A DNA stretch of 64,000 nt, taken from the NCBI GenBank assembly GCA_951394045.1, contig OX595991.1, forward strand, positions 2,914,001 through 2,978,000, read 5' to 3'. The notes beneath the pieces were generated by a model that was not told where the DNA came from, ran no database searches, and saw nothing but the letters and a program-made list of their open reading frames with translations. Origin of the DNA: Nitzschia sp. DOCU1. Its lineage: Eukaryota > Bacillariophyta > Bacillariophyceae > Bacillariales > Bacillariaceae. A program made the translations under genes and the position numbers. Shown here in pieces: positions 62,201 through 64,000 of the stretch (position 1 is the stretch's first letter; every line of letters starts with the position of its first letter).

Positions 62201-64000
62201 TTGGCCGTTTGACGGCAGGGTGCACGCTTGTAGTCTCCATTGATACAGGTCGGATCATCTGACTGAATGGTTACCGTGTTCGGCCATTCCTTCCAATTCT
62301 TGGGATATAACCACCTGCCTTCCTCGCCTCGCGCCTTGGCATTCTTGAAATGCTCTTTCTGCGGGCCGTTTGCACCATCGGCTCGTAGGCTTCGCTCAGC
62401 TACGTCGGTCAGGCCCATTTCGACACGGAACGATGGAGCGGGATCCGATCCAACAACTTTCATCTGCATGGGTACCGCCTTGCCTCGCGCTTTCCATTCG
62501 CACTTTTCGGGCGTCCTTGCATTAACAACGACCACAGCACAGCACTCCAGATTACCACGAACCAAAGGTGGAGTTCTAGCAGGGACGTAGGAAATCAATT
62601 CTCCCGCCATTCCGATCGCAGGCGATTCGTCAAGGCTCTCCCTCCAAAGTTCGCCCACTGATATTCGGAATTCGGCCACGATCTCGCCAACGCCTTCGTT
62701 GTCCCGGGCATTGTAGTGGATGACCCACTTGCGCCGATGGCGTTTGATATTTTGCAGATTGAATACAAACTTCCACAGGTGGGCAACACGATGGACGTCA
62801 TTGTTTAAAGAAGCAAGAAAGTCAATGCCTTTTTTGCTAAAGGTCAAGGAGGCCGGGGCGATGGTCCGGAGCTTTGACTGCAAGTGTCCCATGTGATGCT
62901 CCTCATAAGTCAGTCGCTTTTCTTCAACTTCGTGGCTAGACATTTGATAGCCGTTGTGAGATCCGAGGCAGTTGCTGCAGCACGAGATGCGACAGATGGA
63001 GCAGTGCATAAACGTATCCGACGTCGAGTTCCGCCCGCTTGACTCACAGGTACACCAAACGGAGGACGCCACTGCTTCAGGCGCCAGCTTGGCCAAGGCA
63101 CCAAAGGCTTCACCGGCGTCAGAGATACTTTCGAAGGAAGGCGGTTCTTCTGGGATGAGGATCGATTCTTTGCGTGGCAACCCACACTCCTTTTCCAAGT
63201 ATTTCATAAGGTCGGACTTTGAAGCGTTTGGCAGTTCCTTGCGGAGTTGAGGGGCGACAACAGCCGCCAACTGCGCCGCACAGACCACTGTCAGAGTCAT
63301 AGCATTGCCAGCTAGATCTCCTAGCTCAACTTCTGTCTCACTTCCCAGCGCAAGTCGGAAATAAGGAATGCCTTGTAACAAAAGCTTTTCGCATCCTAAC
63401 AATGGGCGGCCAAGATTGGAGCAAAAATTCTCTCCTCCAGGGCTGATGCAGCCAGCAATGCCAGGCACCTTGGAACGATGCTTCTCTTTGGAGCAATTTT
63501 GAGAAATGTTCCAGAAGAAGCTGGCAAAGTTTGAGTCATGGCATTCGGCATCGCGAGCAGCGGAAATGTGTAAAATATCCAGCATGTCGAGTTCCCTTTG
63601 CTGCATGGTATTGACATAGTCCAACCAATAGTGAGGAGGAATTTGCTTCTTGCCACGTTCCCCACCCCCAACGTTGGGGCGAGCCATCATTTCAATCCCC
63701 AACCGTTCCCGTGCGATTTTATTGTGCTTGACGTTGGCATTGCCCGACGAGAAGAAATCCATTTCTTGAAAGACGCTTCGTTTGGTGTGGCGTCCCGGTG
63801 GCCCATTCAGAGCTTCTCGAAAGACTCGGATATTATCGTGGTCTAAATCGAGAATAAAAGCTTCCAGTGAGTGCCGCACCGGGCTTTCCAAGTGCTTGAA
63901 AACAGCCTGCCAGTAAATTTCCAAGTCATCGTCGTAATTTTCTGGATCCTTGGGCTGCCAGACAAACATGTAGGTCCGCATGCGAGTTTGCGGTAACCCA
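59242..64000 (-). CDS. DNMT5: DNMT5-type cytosine methyltransferase with RING and SNF2 domains, partial (5' end beyond right edge)
   Basis: Three exons are visible: 64000-60664, 60587-60328 and 60250-59242, with 76- and 77-base introns; about 1534 residues. The visible protein begins inside a C5 methyltransferase at GLPQTRMRTY (motif VIII) and continues to RPLLGCEKLLLQGIP and DLAGNAM (motifs IX and X). A Cys-rich RING-like finger follows (WCTCES, HCSICRISCCSNC). After a long middle region comes an SNF2 ATPase: IADAIGAGKT (Walker A), VVVDEVHE, FGLTGTPLLDNSNRV, and AIGRVFRPGQ (motif VI). This order is that of the DNMT5 family. Known: DNMT5 of fungi and algae maintains CG methylation and needs its ATPase for methyl transfer. 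The catalytic Pro-Cys motif lies outside the window. Confidence 0.85.

Noticed and set aside
1..64000. Transposon, LTR or viral sequence, CRISPR array, rRNA
   Set aside because: No transposase, reverse transcriptase, spaced short repeats or rRNA-like stretch was found on either strand.

Overview
The window is nuclear DNA from a photosynthetic stramenopile, most likely a diatom. Three things support this. Genes are short and compact, with GT-AG introns of about 65-130 bases. Five proteins begin with a signal peptide followed by an ASAF-like motif with Phe at the cleavage site, the mark of import into a secondary plastid. The gene set itself also fits: UDP-sulfoquinovose synthase, a Psb31/PsbQ-like lumen protein, a DNMT5-type methyltransferase, Pro/Ser-rich secreted proteins and subtilases with a Cys-rich tail. 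A 200-base run of N (38630-38829) shows that this is a scaffolded assembly. The species cannot be fixed from the sequence alone.

Layout. 1-2551 (-): 5' part of a PH-domain protein kinase that runs off the left edge. 4320-5171 (-): Mpv17/PMP22 membrane protein. 5873-7069 (+): BTB/BACK-like protein. 7596-8229 (-): NOP16. 8486-9805 (+): MscS channel. 10577-11299 (+): unknown acidic protein. 12038-13111 (+): degenerate DHHC protein. 13206-15539 (-): WDR70 with an added FHA domain. 16054-17574 (+): NIPA/DMT-like transporter. 17966-19799 (+): amino acid transporter in four exons. 20156-20929 (-): unknown two-TM protein. 21858-23198 and 23962-25263 (-): tandem pair of 7TM receptors. 25642-27419 (-): plastid type I DnaJ. 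About 28.0-30.45 kb: low-complexity DNA with a tandem repeat and a palindrome. 31744-35301 (+): ankyrin-BTB protein. 35370-37851 (-): ABCG half transporter. 38830-41504 and 42244-44808 (-): tandem pair of secreted subtilases, the first cut by the N gap. 45544-47374 (+): GT47 exostosin. 48037-50291 (+): second plastid DnaJ, ending in a SUMO-like domain. 51062-54055 (+): secreted phytase-like protein. 54858-56329 (+): SQD1. 57119-58033 (+): YhfC-type membrane protease. 58437-59165 (+): thylakoid lumen protein. 59242-64000 (-): C-terminal part of a DNMT5-type cytosine methyltransferase with RING and SNF2 domains, running off the right edge.

The genes do not form one pathway. Recurring themes are plastid biogenesis (SQD1, the lumen protein, two DnaJ proteins, perhaps the Mpv17 protein), secretion and cell surface (subtilases, phytase-like protein, exostosin, receptors) and recent gene duplication (receptors, subtilases, the 181-base repeat). 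The most unusual points are the DnaJ-SUMO-like fusion with an internal Gly-Gly, the DHHC protein that keeps its catalytic Cys but has lost almost all zinc ligands, the FHA-WDR70 fusion, and the duplicated Cys-containing module in the subtilases whose two halves carry introns at equivalent sites.

Exon borders were placed by eye from GT-AG signals, reading frame and family conservation. No alignment or database search was run.
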